A stretch of DNA of 49,571 nt. It comes from Tamlana sp. 2_MG-2023 (lineage in GTDB: Bacteria > Bacteroidota > Bacteroidia > Flavobacteriales > Flavobacteriaceae). How positions within the stretch are numbered: position 1 is the first letter of the stretch; the number at the start of each line of letters is the position of its first letter. The position numbers and the translations under genes were made by a program. Below are positions 39,739 through 48,078 of this stretch, piece after piece. Below the pieces are notes generated by a model. The model ran no database searches and was not told the DNA's origin. It saw only the letters and a list, made by a program, of their open reading frames with translations. The stretch lies in assembly GCF_030548465.1 (NCBI RefSeq), contig NZ_JAUOSF010000016.1, forward strand, positions 1-49,571, read 5' to 3'.

Positions 39739-40518
39739 CTAATCTATTCCTAAGCGAATAGCCTTTTCAACGGGGGAATATCCGATATCAGAATCTGAAA
39801 TAGACAATTCGCCCCTTAACAACAAAGGTGGTTGTGCCATAAATTTAGGCGTACTTCCCCTGTGTGGTTGTCCTGAATGAACCAAAAACGGATGGCATAA
39901 GTAAACTGTACCCGCTTTACCAGTTGCAAACACTTCTTTTCTTTTGGGCAACTCGTCTAACTTGCCTGCAAGTTCCATAAAAGAAATACCTGAATCTCCC
40001 TCTTTATATAATACGCTTGCAACATCAATATGCGAACCCTCATAAATGATTGTCGGAGCATCATTTTCGCTGACATCTGAATACAGAATCAACATTAATA
40101 GTGCTCTTCCTTTCGATTTGACATTAACACGCCATTCAAGAAAATTATTCGGGTCATTTCCCGGAAAACTTGCATCTACGTGTTTACCAGTATCATTAGG
40201 TTGTTGGCTAGATGGAAATCTGACAGGGAATGTTCCTACGTTCCGACAAGGAATCCATTTGTCTTTACCTATTAACTGATTAAAAGCGTTATGTAACTTT
40301 GGAGTATTTACTGAATTAACAAATGGTTCATTTGTGTACATTCCCAAACGAATTACAGGCTCAATCCAAGTTGAAGGGTTTGACCTGTCGCAAGGAAGGT
40401 CATTCCATAGAATATCTAAAGCAGCATCTGCTGTTTCCTTGGAAAATGAATTATCAAGACGAATAAAACCGTTATGGATAAAATGCTCAATTTCCTTTTT
40501 ACTTAGTATATCTGACAT
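39739..40518 (-). CDS. Phytanoyl-CoA dioxygenase (PhyH) family protein
   Basis: About 259 residues. A PhyH-type Fe(II)/2-oxoglutarate dioxygenase fold: the H-x-D metal motif in DTGKHVDASFPG (about 118-129), the distal His in HPFLVHSGQPHRG (about 205-217) followed by an Arg suited to bind 2-oxoglutarate. The substrate is unknown; many bacterial members hydroxylate small metabolites or antibiotics. The start is set at MSDILSKKEIEHF, since the longer frame is non-coding-like. A 7-bp inverted repeat (ACGCTTT/AAAGCGT, 40622-40643) lies about 100 bases upstream. Confidence 0.85.
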   Translation of the reverse strand: MSDILSKKEIEHFIHNGFIRLDNSFSKETADAALDILWNDLPCDRSNPSTWIEPVIRLGMYTNEPFVNSVNTPKLHNAFNQLIGKDKWIPCRNVGTFPVRFPSSQQPNDTGKHVDASFPGNDPNNFLEWRVNVKSKGRALLMLILYSDVSENDAPTIIYEGSHIDVASVLYKEGDSGISFMELAGKLDELPKRKEVFATGKAGTVYLCHPFLVHSGQPHRGSTPKFMAQPPLLLRGELSISDSDIGYSPVEKAIRLGID

Positions 40519-40870
40519 ATTTTTTTTGTTTAAAAAACCAACCACATACAGAAACAAATCCTGTGAACAAGTAGGGCTTGGTTTTAAGATTTTTAATAAA
40601 ATGAGTGAATAATAGAAAACCACGCTTTGTATAAATAAAGCGTATTGCTTAAGACTAAGCTTGAAAGGAATATTATAGCATTACGGTCATTCTCATAGCG
40701 ACAAAATTAAAAAAATATTTCTAAATCAACAAAAAAGAGTATGCACATAACATTGTATAAGCGTAATGGTTGCTGGCACCTAAAATCGAGAAGATAAAAA
40801 TTTTTCTAAAAAAACATTGCGTAACCTGAAAGTTACTTATATATTTACGTAACCTTAAAGTTACATAACA
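40519..40870. other. Divergent intergenic region with half of a palindromic element
   Basis: About 350 bases. Besides the ACGCTTT/AAAGCGT repeat (40622-40643) and the ArsR-type promoter (40817-40864), the stretch near 40748-40780 (AACATTGTATAAGCGTAATG, then GTTGCTGGC) resembles the left arm of the element at 1078 without a right arm. No gene is supported. Confidence 0.4.
40817..40864 (+). promoter_or_regulatory. Promoter with two tandem ArsR-type operators (unit 1)
   Basis: TTG (40817-40819), 20 bases, TATATTTA (40840-40847). Two copies of GTAAC-N6-GTTAC, at 40821-40836 and 40849-40864, lie in the spacer and just after the -7 box. The ATG of the AHSA1 gene is at 40871, so the leader is very short. 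Binding at either site would block initiation. Confidence 0.78.
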
Positions 40871-41299
40871 ATGAAAACAGAAATTAAACACCAATGGTTT
40901 TATAATCAATCTCCCGAAGAAATTTGGGAATATCTCACAAAGTCGGAGTTAATAGAAAAATGGTTGATGCCCAATGATTTTAAGCTAAAATTGGGATATG
41001 AATTTAAGTTTACAACGAATCCAATTCCAAGCTTAAACCTTGACGGAACCTTTTATTGCAAAGTTTTAGAAATTGTTCCTTTAAAAAAACTTGTTTATAG
41101 TTGGAACGGTGGTTTGAGCAAAAATAATCCAACACTTGAAACCATTGTGGAGTGGACTTTAGAAACTAAAGATCATGGAACTGAATTAACCCTTGTTCAC
41201 AGCGGATTTAAAGAAGAGAATAGCTCTATTCTTACTGCCATGTTTGATGGTTGGGACAAAAACATTCAAAAAATGTTTACGAATTTAACCCCGCACTAA
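40871..41299 (+). CDS. SRPBCC/AHSA1-domain protein
   Basis: A 142-residue helix-grip protein: IKHQWFYNQSPEEIWEYLTKSELIEKWLMPNDFKLKLGYEFKF, VLEIVPLKKLVYSW, VEWTLETKDHGTELTLVHSGF and a final MFDGWDKNIQKMFTNL. This is the AHSA1-like group regularly paired with ArsR-type repressors. It probably binds a hydrophobic small molecule. It is first in an operon with the ArsR, DinB and VOC genes, under the double-operator promoter at 40817. Confidence 0.87.
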   Translation: MKTEIKHQWFYNQSPEEIWEYLTKSELIEKWLMPNDFKLKLGYEFKFTTNPIPSLNLDGTFYCKVLEIVPLKKLVYSWNGGLSKNNPTLETIVEWTLETKDHGTELTLVHSGFKEENSSILTAMFDGWDKNIQKMFTNLTPH

Positions 41300-41300
41300 T

Positions 41301-41621
41301 ATGTCAATACCCACTCTTGATGCCTTTCAGGTAATTGCAGACCCAAGCCGTAGGCAAATTTTGGATATGCTTACCAAAAACACCTATAATATAAATGCTT
41401 TAGCAGAAAATTTTGAAATGAGCAGACCGGCCGTATCAAAACATATTAAAATATTGCAATCAGCAGGCTTTATATCAATTCAAGAAATAGGCAGGGAAAG
41501 ACATTGTATTTTAAATCAGCAAGGATTTAATGAGCTAAAAGCTTGGATTAACCATTTTGATGAATTTTGGAATAGTAAACTCCAAAATTTGGAAACTATT
41601 TTAAATACTAAAAAAGACTAA
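41301..41621 (+). CDS. ArsR-family (SdpR-like) repressor
   Basis: A 106-residue winged helix: AFQVIADPSRRQILDMLTKNTYNINALAENFEMSRPAVSKHIKILQSAGFISIQEIGRERHCILN. There are no metal-binding Cys pairs, so it is not a metal sensor of the classic ArsR kind. It lies one base after the AHSA1 stop. The GTAAC-N6-GTTAC pair upstream of the operon is its probable operator, giving autoregulation. Confidence 0.88.
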   Translation: MSIPTLDAFQVIADPSRRQILDMLTKNTYNINALAENFEMSRPAVSKHIKILQSAGFISIQEIGRERHCILNQQGFNELKAWINHFDEFWNSKLQNLETILNTKKD

Positions 41622-41633
41622 AATACCTTAGAA

Positions 41634-42095
41634 ATGCAAAACGAAATTCTATCACAATTATTTGAACAAAACAAAAAGGACTGTTCTCATTTCTGTAAAA
41701 ATATAAACACTGAGAACTCAGCTTATCGCTTAACAGCGGAAACAGCCTCTGTAGGGTTTATTTATAGACATATCGGTGAAACAACAAATTTAATTGGACA
41801 ATTCTTTGGTCACAATACTGATATAGAAGGAACAACCATAGGGAAAAAAGATACAGAAACTGAGTTTGACCTTGAAACTAGTAGAATGTATTTTGAAAAT
41901 GGCTATAATACGCTTGATAAATTAATTGCCAATACCTCAGACCAAGAATGGCTTGAAGAAATTGAGACAACTTGGTTTGGTAAAATAGCACGAATAAAAC
42001 TATTTTCAATTCTACTTAATCATAATACGCATCATTGCGGACAAATATCTTCTGCGATTGTAAAAGGAAAAAAGTTCAAGAAAAACAATGAATAG
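41634..42095 (+). CDS. DinB-family protein
   Basis: A 153-residue four-helix bundle: YRLTAETASVGFIYRHIGETTNLIGQFFG with the first metal His (RHIGE), and LFSILLNHNTHHCGQISSAI with the HNTHHCGQI motif of the DinB superfamily. Presumed metal-dependent and possibly thiol-linked; the reaction is unknown. Twelve bases after the ArsR gene, same transcript. Confidence 0.85.
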   Translation: MQNEILSQLFEQNKKDCSHFCKNINTENSAYRLTAETASVGFIYRHIGETTNLIGQFFGHNTDIEGTTIGKKDTETEFDLETSRMYFENGYNTLDKLIANTSDQEWLEEIETTWFGKIARIKLFSILLNHNTHHCGQISSAIVKGKKFKKNNE

Positions 42096-42127
42096 CCTAA
42101 TATAAACAGTAATTACAAAATCAATAA

Positions 42128-42505
42128 ATGGAACAAAGAATAAGTGTATTAACTATTGGAGCAGATGACCTAAACGCAATGAAAAACTTTTATAGCAAAG
42201 TTTTAGGTTGGACAACAGTTGCAGAAAACAAAGACATAGCATTTTATAAGCTCAATGGTTTTTTATTGAGCATTTGCGACAAGAAAATGCTTGCTGATTT
42301 TATTGGAATTGACCATAAAGGAGAAGGTTTTCGTTCTGTGACAATTGGCTACAATGTAAATAGTAAAGAAGAAGTTTTAAAATTGTATGACCAACTAAAA
42401 AACAAAGTAAAAATATTAAAAGAACCCACAGAACCACCTTTTGGCGGACTCTTTTTTTACTTCACGGACATTGAAGGAAACATAATTGAAATAGCACAGA
42501 ATTAA
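42128..42505 (+). CDS. VOC-superfamily protein
   Basis: A 125-residue glyoxalase-like protein: ISVLTIGADDLNAMKNFYSKVLGWTTVAE, FLLSICDKKMLADFIG, and GGLFFYFTDIEGNIIEIAQN with the D-x-EGN-x-hE ending that carries the metal-binding Glu. Last gene of the ArsR/AHSA1 unit, followed by the AraC-type gene. Confidence 0.85.
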   Translation: MEQRISVLTIGADDLNAMKNFYSKVLGWTTVAENKDIAFYKLNGFLLSICDKKMLADFIGIDHKGEGFRSVTIGYNVNSKEEVLKLYDQLKNKVKILKEPTEPPFGGLFFYFTDIEGNIIEIAQN

Positions 42506-42572
42506 TTTGTAACGCTAGACAACTTAAAAAACGCCATCGACCATAAATCTATTAGTGATTTGTAAAAATACA

Positions 42573-43505
42573 ATGATTGACACAAAAGACATACTCGAAA
42601 ATGTAACACAGCACGACAAGTTGACCATAAGAGTTAGCTCAAATAATAGTGTTCAATTACCAAAGGAAGTTTATCAGAAACTTTTAAAACCACACCGTAA
42701 GCAGCATTATTTTTTTGTTTTTCTCATAAAAGGTCAGTCAACACATTCCGTTGATTTACTAGAAACAACCATTGCGGCAGGTCAAATTCTATTTATTTTA
42801 CCGCACCAAATACACTTGTTGCCTGCAAAGAAAAATGATATTGAATATTTTAAACTTGCTTTTGATAATACTTGTCTGTCACTACTTCCCAAACCTTTGC
42901 TGTTTTTAATCAATCCACTAAATAAACAACAAGTAATCACTTTAGATAAAGATGCCATACAACGGGTAAAAATGATTTTTGAAATGCTAGCTCAACTCTT
43001 GCAAACCGAAAACAATAACACACAATTAATTCTTGCAAACCTAAATACGTTGCTTACAGAATGTAATCATTCCTATTTTATAAACACCAAAGAAGATATT
43101 TCTACCAATAGTAATATTTCAAAATTTATCGAGTTCAAACATATTGTGGAAACAGAATTGACGGAACAAAATAGTATTCAGAGTATTGCTGTTAAATTAG
43201 CTGTTACAAGCAATTACCTTTATAACATTGTAAAAAAGTATTCAGGACTTTCCCCTAAAGAATTTATTACAAATCGATTGATTTTAGAAGCGCAACGAAA
43301 ATTGTATTACGCTGAAACTTCGGTAAAGGAATTAGCTTTTGAATTGGGGTTTTCCGATCCTGCTTATTTTTCTAAACTTTTTAAAAAGAAAACAGGGAAA
43401 AGCATTACCGAATTTGTGGAAAATATTCAAGATTTGTCGGGTCATAAAAGTGATTTGACCAACGCAATAGAAAACCCAATGACAACCTTTGTGGCTCACA
43501 AATAA
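42573..43505 (+). CDS. AraC-family regulator
   Basis: About 310 residues. The N-terminal cupin-like sensor (about 30-120; YFFVFLIKGQSTHSVDLLETTIAAGQILFILPHQIHLL) is followed by C-terminal AraC helix-turn-helix motifs (about 205-290; IAVKLAVTSNYLYNIVKKYSGLSPKEFITNRLILEAQRKL, VKELAFELGFSDPAYFSKLFKKKTGKSITEF). The start is the ATG before IDTKDILENV. The SDR gene begins 10 bases after its stop and is the likely target. Confidence 0.88.
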   Translation: MIDTKDILENVTQHDKLTIRVSSNNSVQLPKEVYQKLLKPHRKQHYFFVFLIKGQSTHSVDLLETTIAAGQILFILPHQIHLLPAKKNDIEYFKLAFDNTCLSLLPKPLLFLINPLNKQQVITLDKDAIQRVKMIFEMLAQLLQTENNNTQLILANLNTLLTECNHSYFINTKEDISTNSNISKFIEFKHIVETELTEQNSIQSIAVKLAVTSNYLYNIVKKYSGLSPKEFITNRLILEAQRKLYYAETSVKELAFELGFSDPAYFSKLFKKKTGKSITEFVENIQDLSGHKSDLTNAIENPMTTFVAHK

Positions 43506-43515
43506 AAATAAGACA

Positions 43516-44238
43516 ATGAAAATCGCATTAGTCACAGGAGCAAACAAAGGAATAGGATTTGAAACGGCTAAAAAATTAGCCGAATTAGGGCATTACGTTT
43601 ATTTAGGTTGCCGCAACTTAGACTTAGGTCAAAAAGCAGTTAACGAACTTCACAAAAATGGACTTAAAAACACAGAGGTAATAGAAATCGACCTGACAAA
43701 ATCCAAGACGATTAAAAAGGCAAAAAACACCATCGAATCAAAATTCGGACTTCTCGATATTTTAGTCAACAATGCCGGAATTTTAGGAACGGTTCCACAA
43801 CCTGCGGTATCGACAAATGTGGAAGAAATCCGCACCATATTCAACACCAATTTTTTCGGTACCATAGAAGTTACTCAAGAATTGTTGCCATTGCTTCAAA
43901 AGTCAGAAGCAGGACGAATTGTAAATGTTACGAGCGACCTTGCTTCGCTGACACTTCATAATGACCCGACTTGGAAATATTATCCGTTCAAATCCGCAGG
44001 ATATAGCGTTTCTAAAACTGCTTTAAACAGTTACACGATTATGTTGGCTTTCGGACTTAAAGAAACTAATATAAAAGTAAATGCCGTAAATCCAGGACAT
44101 ACAGCCACCGATTTTAATAATCATAGAGGCGATAAAAATCCAGAAGAAACAGCTGGAGTTATTGTAAAGTATGCGACTACTGGAAATGATGGGCCAACTG
44201 GGAAATTTTTGAATTCAGATGGAGAAATGCCTTGGTAA
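43516..44238 (+). CDS. Short-chain dehydrogenase/reductase
   Basis: A 240-residue classical SDR: Rossmann motif TGANKGIG (about 8-15), NNAGILG (about 88-94), catalytic Ser in VNVTSDLAS (about 138) and Y-x-x-x-K as GYSVSK (about 161-166), then VNAVNPGHTATDFN. It resembles carbonyl-reductase-type SDRs that act on ketones, quinones or aldehydes with NADPH. The start is the ATG before KIALVTGANKG. It follows the AraC-type gene by 10 bases. Confidence 0.9.
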   Translation: MKIALVTGANKGIGFETAKKLAELGHYVYLGCRNLDLGQKAVNELHKNGLKNTEVIEIDLTKSKTIKKAKNTIESKFGLLDILVNNAGILGTVPQPAVSTNVEEIRTIFNTNFFGTIEVTQELLPLLQKSEAGRIVNVTSDLASLTLHNDPTWKYYPFKSAGYSVSKTALNSYTIMLAFGLKETNIKVNAVNPGHTATDFNNHRGDKNPEETAGVIVKYATTGNDGPTGKFLNSDGEMPW

Positions 44239-44265
44239 AATATAAAAGAATAAAACGTTAGAAAA

Positions 44266-44913
44266 ATGGAAGTTAGAGAAGCATACAATATTTGGGCAAG
44301 CCAATATGACAGTAATAACAACAAAACAAGAGATCTTGAGGGTGTTGCTTTAAAAAACACTCTCTCTAATATCAGTTTTACAAATTGCCTGGAAATTGGT
44401 TGTGGTACAGGCAAAAATACGACATGGTTGCATACAAAAGGAAACAATATAGTGTCAGTGGATTTTTCTGAAGCTATGTTAGCAAAAGCCAAAAGCAAAA
44501 TTCTTTCTGAAAAAGTAAAATTTATACAAGCGGATATTAACAAGAATTGGGATTTTGCAAATCAAGAAAAATTTGATCTAGCAACGTTTAGTTTGGTACT
44601 AGAGCATATTGAAAACTTGAATAGTATCTTTGAAAAATTAAGTAAAGTTATTACACCCAATGGATATGTGTATTTGAGTGAGTTACACCCGTTTAAACAA
44701 TATAGCGGTAGTAAAGCCCGCTTTGAGACAGAAAGTGGAGTACAAATGGTAACTTGTTTTACGCATCACCTCTCTGACTATTGCAATGCAGCATCAACAA
44801 ACGGTTTTAAAATTGTGTTGATGGAAGAGTATTTTGATGAAGACAATAGAACGAATATTCCTAGAATTCTAACAATACTTTTTCAGAAACATCACAATGA
44901 ACTTACAGATTAA
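44266..44913 (+). CDS. Class I SAM-dependent methyltransferase
   Basis: A 215-residue Rossmann-like methyltransferase: motif I LEIGCGTGKNTTWL (about 42-55), the acidic residue after strand 2 in VSVDFSEAMLAKAK, motif II/III FIQADINKNWDF, DLATFSLVLEHIENL and YVYLSELHPF. It belongs to the broad Methyltransf_11/UbiE-like group; the acceptor is unknown. It lies 27 bases after the SDR gene, apparently in the same transcript. Confidence 0.87.
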   Translation: MEVREAYNIWASQYDSNNNKTRDLEGVALKNTLSNISFTNCLEIGCGTGKNTTWLHTKGNNIVSVDFSEAMLAKAKSKILSEKVKFIQADINKNWDFANQEKFDLATFSLVLEHIENLNSIFEKLSKVITPNGYVYLSELHPFKQYSGSKARFETESGVQMVTCFTHHLSDYCNAASTNGFKIVLMEEYFDEDNRTNIPRILTILFQKHHNELTD

Positions 44914-44932
44914 TTAGCAAAAGAGATTGTAG

Positions 44933-44953
44933 GCTTCCCCTTTTTCGGGGAAG
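44933..44953. other. Hairpin between convergent genes
   Basis: CTTCCCC, loop TTTTTC, GGGGAAG: a 7-bp GC-rich stem between the methyltransferase and DUF1330 stops. There is no T-run on either side, so it is not a standard intrinsic terminator, although the position suits transcript end formation. Confidence 0.5.
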
Positions 44954-44964
44954 ATTACACCATT

Positions 44965-45435
44965 CTACAATTGGTCTTTCATTTCTGTAGTTGGTAACAG
45001 TCGTGAATCTTTAAGAGCAGCCTTACGGTGACCTGCATTTTTTAGATAATCCTCACTTTGTGCAAATTCCATAAATTTTAAAACTGATTGATGTTTAACC
45101 AATAAAACAGCATCCCATTTTTCAGTTTCAGGACCAATTAAAAAATCCCTTCCCTTTCCATAATATACAATTTTACTACCTGCTTTTTGAAATTGTGGTT
45201 TAGTAGTATGAAGGTATAACTGATAAGCTTCTTCTCCACTAATTTCTTGTTCGGGTCTTAGATGTTCTAAATTGGTATAGTCAGCTATTTCTTTAAATTT
45301 TAACAAATTAAGCATTACAATTTCCCCTTTACCTTTAAAATTTTGATAAAACTGTTTACCTGCATCTGGAGTCGCTTCCAAAAATATTTCCATAACACTA
45401 TTCATTTTTTTGTCATCTAATTTAATGGAATACAT
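44965..45435 (-). CDS. DUF1330 protein
   Basis: A 156-residue protein of the DUF1330 family, a ferredoxin-like dimeric alpha/beta barrel: GKGEIVMLNLLKFKEIADY, EAYQLYLHTTKPQFQKAGSKIVYYGKGRDFLIGPETEKWDAVLLVKHQSVLKFMEFAQSEDYLKNAGHRKAAL. The KFK and H/E positions are conserved in the family; catalytic function is unknown. It is divergent from the ArsR gene at 45515, so its promoter lies beside the double-operator promoter and it may share that control. Confidence 0.85.
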   Translation of the reverse strand: MYSIKLDDKKMNSVMEIFLEATPDAGKQFYQNFKGKGEIVMLNLLKFKEIADYTNLEHLRPEQEISGEEAYQLYLHTTKPQFQKAGSKIVYYGKGRDFLIGPETEKWDAVLLVKHQSVLKFMEFAQSEDYLKNAGHRKAALKDSRLLPTTEMKDQL

Positions 45436-45464
45436 TTTTTCAAAGCATATTTTTATTTAAAAAA

Positions 45465-45511
45465 TTTGCGCAATCAAATAACTGCATATATATTTACAGT
45501 CAAATAACTGC
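45465..45511 (+). promoter_or_regulatory. Promoter with two tandem ArsR-type operators (unit 2)
   Basis: TTTG (45465-45468), 20 bases, TATATTTA (45489-45496), the same geometry as at 40817. A 15-base repeat CArTCAAATAACTGC occurs at 45471-45485 and 45497-45511; each contains CArT-N6-ACTG. One copy lies in the spacer, the other between the -7 box and the ATG at 45515. Confidence 0.78.
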
Positions 45512-45514
45512 GTA

Positions 45515-45844
45515 ATGAAATTAAGAAGAGACGTTTTTCAAGCCATAGCCGACCCAACAAGAAGAACTATTATCACATTGGTCGCAGCAAGTGCAATGAC
45601 ACCAAGTGCTATTGCCGAAAACTTCGACTATTCCAGACAAACCATTTCCAAACACATTCAAATTCTTACCGAATGTGAAATTTTGGAACAGGAACAAAAA
45701 GGAAGAGAGATTTACTATCAATTAAATCCAAAAGGAATGAAGGAAATAGCTGATTTTATCGAGCCTTTTAGAAAAATGTGGGATGACCGTTTCAATACCT
45801 TAGAAGCTGTTATGAAATCGAAGATTCACGAAAATAAAAAATAA
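45515..45844 (+). CDS. ArsR-family (SdpR-like) repressor
   Basis: A 109-residue winged helix: [72 protein letters not shown]. It is a paralogue of the protein at 41301 but with a different recognition helix ([10 protein letters not shown] versus MSRPAVSKHI), in keeping with the different operator half-sites. It heads an operon with AHSA1, DoxX-like and DUF1801 genes. Confidence 0.88.
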   Translation: MKLRRDVFQAIADPTRRTIITLVAASAMTPSAIAENFDYSRQTISKHIQILTECEILEQEQKGREIYYQLNPKGMKEIADFIEPFRKMWDDRFNTLEAVMKSKIHENKK

Positions 45845-45892
45845 AGTGAATAAGAAATTAGTAAAAAACATCAATCAAATACAAAATAAACA

Positions 45893-46357
45893 ATGGAACA
45901 GAAAACAAAAATTGATGCCCAAGAAGGTAAGCAAGAGCTAACCATTACCAGAGCTTTTGACCTTCCAGTAGAATTGGTATATAAAGCCTATACCGAGGCT
46001 GAATTTATAGCACAATGGATGGGGACCAACGTACTAAAGCTAGAAAACAAAAATCACGGGAGTTATGAGTTCGAAACCTCACACGAAGGAAATGTCATGT
46101 TTAAGGCAAATGGAACCATACACAAGCTTATTCCGAACCAAGAAATAGTACGAACTTTTGAAATGGAAAATATGCCCATAGGTGTACAATTGGAGTTTTT
46201 GAATTTTGAAAAAGTTACGGCAGACAAAAGCAAATTAACCATTCAGATAATCTATAAATCAGAAAAACACCGAGCTGAGCAACTAAAATTACCATTTGCT
46301 TATGGTTTAAATATGGCTCACGATAAATTAGAACAAATACTAACAAGCTTAAAATAA
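45893..46357 (+). CDS. SRPBCC/AHSA1-domain protein
   Basis: A 154-residue helix-grip protein: LTITRAFDLPVELVYKAYTEAEFIAQWMGTNVLKLENKNHGSYEFE, IHKLIPNQEIVRTFEMENMP, and a final LPFAYGLNMAHDKLEQILTSLK. It is typical of the AHSA1 proteins next to ArsR genes. The following DoxX-like gene starts on the next base after its stop. Confidence 0.87.
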   Translation: MEQKTKIDAQEGKQELTITRAFDLPVELVYKAYTEAEFIAQWMGTNVLKLENKNHGSYEFETSHEGNVMFKANGTIHKLIPNQEIVRTFEMENMPIGVQLEFLNFEKVTADKSKLTIQIIYKSEKHRAEQLKLPFAYGLNMAHDKLEQILTSLK

Positions 46358-46741
46358 ATGAAAACGAATAAAAGAAACAAAATAATCTATTGGATTGCAA
46401 CCATTTGGCTTTCTTTAGGAATGTTATCTACCGGAATTGTACAATTGTTACAATTAGAAGAGAATATTCAAAGTATGGAACTATTAGGGTATCCTATGTA
46501 TTTGCTAAGTATTCTAGGGATATGGAAAATTCTGGGAGTTATAACCATCTTAATTCCTAAATTCCCATTACTTAAAGAGTGGGCGTATGCAGGGTTTTTC
46601 TTTGTAATGTCGGGTGCTATTATTTCACATGTAGCAGTTGGAGATGAATTAATAACGCTTTTTGGTCCTACCTTACTTTTAGTTCTTACAATTGTTTCTT
46701 GGTATTTTAGACCTGCAAACAGAAAATTAGAAAAACAATAG
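46358..46741 (+). CDS. DoxX-like membrane protein
   Basis: A 127-residue membrane protein with four helices (about 8-28, 46-64, 72-92 and 98-116). IWKILGVITILIPKFPLLKEWAYAGFFFVMSGAIISHVAVGDE is the same signature as in the DoxX-like protein at 4923, also in an AHSA1 operon. It starts immediately after the AHSA1 stop, so the two are coupled. Confidence 0.87.
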   Translation: MKTNKRNKIIYWIATIWLSLGMLSTGIVQLLQLEENIQSMELLGYPMYLLSILGIWKILGVITILIPKFPLLKEWAYAGFFFVMSGAIISHVAVGDELITLFGPTLLLVLTIVSWYFRPANRKLEKQ

Positions 46742-46743
46742 AT

Positions 46744-47106
46744 ATGGCTGATTTAAAACCAAAAACTGTAGATGAGTTTATTGATTTGTCTCCAGAGGAA
46801 GCACAAGAAGTAATGATCAAACTCAAAAAGCTCATTGAAACCACAGCGTCAAATGCAGAAAGTGGAATAAGTTGGAATGTGCCCATTTATAAATACAACG
46901 GAATTCTTGCTGGTTTTTCTTTAGCTAAAAAACACGTGAGCTTTGGTATCGATTCATTAACCGAAGAAATGCGTGAAATTTTAGAAGAAAAAGGATATAA
47001 AACAGGTAAAAAGACCATTCAGATAAAGTTTAATCAAGAAGTTCCAGAAGTAGAATTTAAGCAACTGATTCAAGAACAGGCTAAATTAAATGAATCCAAG
47101 AACTAA
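46744..47106 (+). CDS. DUF1801 protein
   Basis: A 120-residue protein of the DUF1801 (YdhG-like) family: TVDEFIDLSPEEAQEVMIKLKKLIETTASNAESGISWNVPIYKYNGILAGFSLAKKHVSFGIDSLTEEMREILEEKGYKTGKKTIQIKF. The S-W-N-x-P-x-Y-K-Y motif is diagnostic. The function is unknown. A fragment resembling its last 20 residues is found at 47988-48062. Confidence 0.85.
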   Translation: MADLKPKTVDEFIDLSPEEAQEVMIKLKKLIETTASNAESGISWNVPIYKYNGILAGFSLAKKHVSFGIDSLTEEMREILEEKGYKTGKKTIQIKFNQEVPEVEFKQLIQEQAKLNESKN

Positions 47107-47187
47107 TTTTGACAAGAATATGGATTATCCTTTTAATTAATCCACACCAATTTTTTACACCTAAATTATCAATCTAAAACAAATAAA

Positions 47188-47541
47188 ATGAAAAATTTCA
47201 AAGACACGGTAGAAGAGTTTTATTCTTTGATTCAAAAGAACAAGTTCATTGAAGCGGTTGACAAATTTTACGACCCAAACATCATTTCAACAGACAACAA
47301 TAGTGAACCGACAAAAGGCATAGAAAATTTTAGAAAATTGGTTGAGAATTTTATTGCTAATTCAGAAGTTGAAAAACTCGAATTGCTTTCGACTATTGTT
47401 GAAGAAAATTTATCGGTTGCTCATTGGCACTACGTCTTTACGAATAAAATATTTGGGAAACTTGATTACAAACAAATGTCGGTTCAGAGATGGAAGGAAG
47501 GTAAAATCATTCAGGAAAATCACTTTTACAATTTGGGATAA
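47188..47541 (+). CDS. NTF2/SnoaL-like protein
   Basis: A 117-residue cone-fold protein: VEEFYSLIQKNKFIEAVDKFYDPNIISTDNNSEPTKGIENFRKLVENFIANSEVEKLELLSTIVEENLSVAHWHYVFTNK and a final VQRWKEGKIIQENHFYNLG. The W/H-lined cavity and V-x-RW-x-x-GKI-x-x-EHFY close match nuclear-transport-factor-2-like proteins; no substrate known. Its stop overlaps the next start by one base (ATAATG). Confidence 0.83.
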   Translation: MKNFKDTVEEFYSLIQKNKFIEAVDKFYDPNIISTDNNSEPTKGIENFRKLVENFIANSEVEKLELLSTIVEENLSVAHWHYVFTNKIFGKLDYKQMSVQRWKEGKIIQENHFYNLG

Positions 47542-47951
47542 TGAAGGTTCATACTACAAATTATTTTGACACTTTTATCGAAGTAGCAGAAGACACCAAA
47601 GCAGACAGCGGGACAAAACCACCAACTAAAGAAAAGAAGACTATTGCAGAAATGCAGTATGAATTGATAGTAAAAAATCCATACAAATATACTTCTGACG
47701 ATATATTGTTTCAGGTTTTTACAGATCGAAATGATTTGACTAAAGCTGAATATAAACAAGCAAGGGAACAACTTTTCTCAAAGGGACAAGCTTGTTTAAG
47801 AGCTTCATCTTTACCCAAAAGGTATGGCTTCGGAATTCATTTTGACAGTAATGGGAAAATTGCAATTTATGGAATGGAAACACCTGAATACGAAAAGTAC
47901 ACTGCCGACAAGAATTTGAAAAAAATAAAAGCAATACGCTCAAAAAAATGA
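47541..47951 (+). CDS. DUF6157 family protein
   Basis: A 136-residue protein: MKVHTTNYFDTFIEVAEDTK, IAEMQYELIVKNPYKYTSDDILFQVF, and LRASSLPKRYGFGIHFDSNGKIAIYGMETPEYEKYTA. The NYFDTFI-x-hAeD start and LPKRYGFGIH-x-D are constant features of this small uncharacterised family. It is translationally coupled to the NTF2-like gene. Confidence 0.8.
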   Translation: MKVHTTNYFDTFIEVAEDTKADSGTKPPTKEKKTIAEMQYELIVKNPYKYTSDDILFQVFTDRNDLTKAEYKQAREQLFSKGQACLRASSLPKRYGFGIHFDSNGKIAIYGMETPEYEKYTADKNLKKIKAIRSKK

Positions 47952-47987
47952 TTATAGCTAAAACTCAAAAACAATGTACCGCAAACA

Positions 47988-48062
47988 ATGTCTGACCAAA
48001 AAGTTCCAACTGCTCAAATAAAACTACTCACTAAAGAGCAGACAAAACTAAATGAGATTTAA
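47988..48062 (+). pseudogene. DUF1801 C-terminal fragment
   Basis: 24 codons; the part KVPTAQIKLLTKEQTKLNE aligns with the end of the DUF1801 protein at 46744 (EVPEVEFKQLIQEQAKLNE). It has no upstream portion and its stop overlaps the region before the next gene. It is a relic of a second DUF1801 gene, which was diverged from the intact one. Confidence 0.6.
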
Positions 48063-48078
48063 CACACAACACTCAATT

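Noticed and set aside
44121-44543. 140-codon minus-strand frame across the SDR/methyltransferase junction
   Set aside because: Antisense to two well-supported genes, hydrophobic low-complexity composition, no start context.
44933-44953. Intrinsic terminator after the methyltransferase
   Set aside because: Stem is good but there is no T-run on either strand; listed only as a hairpin.
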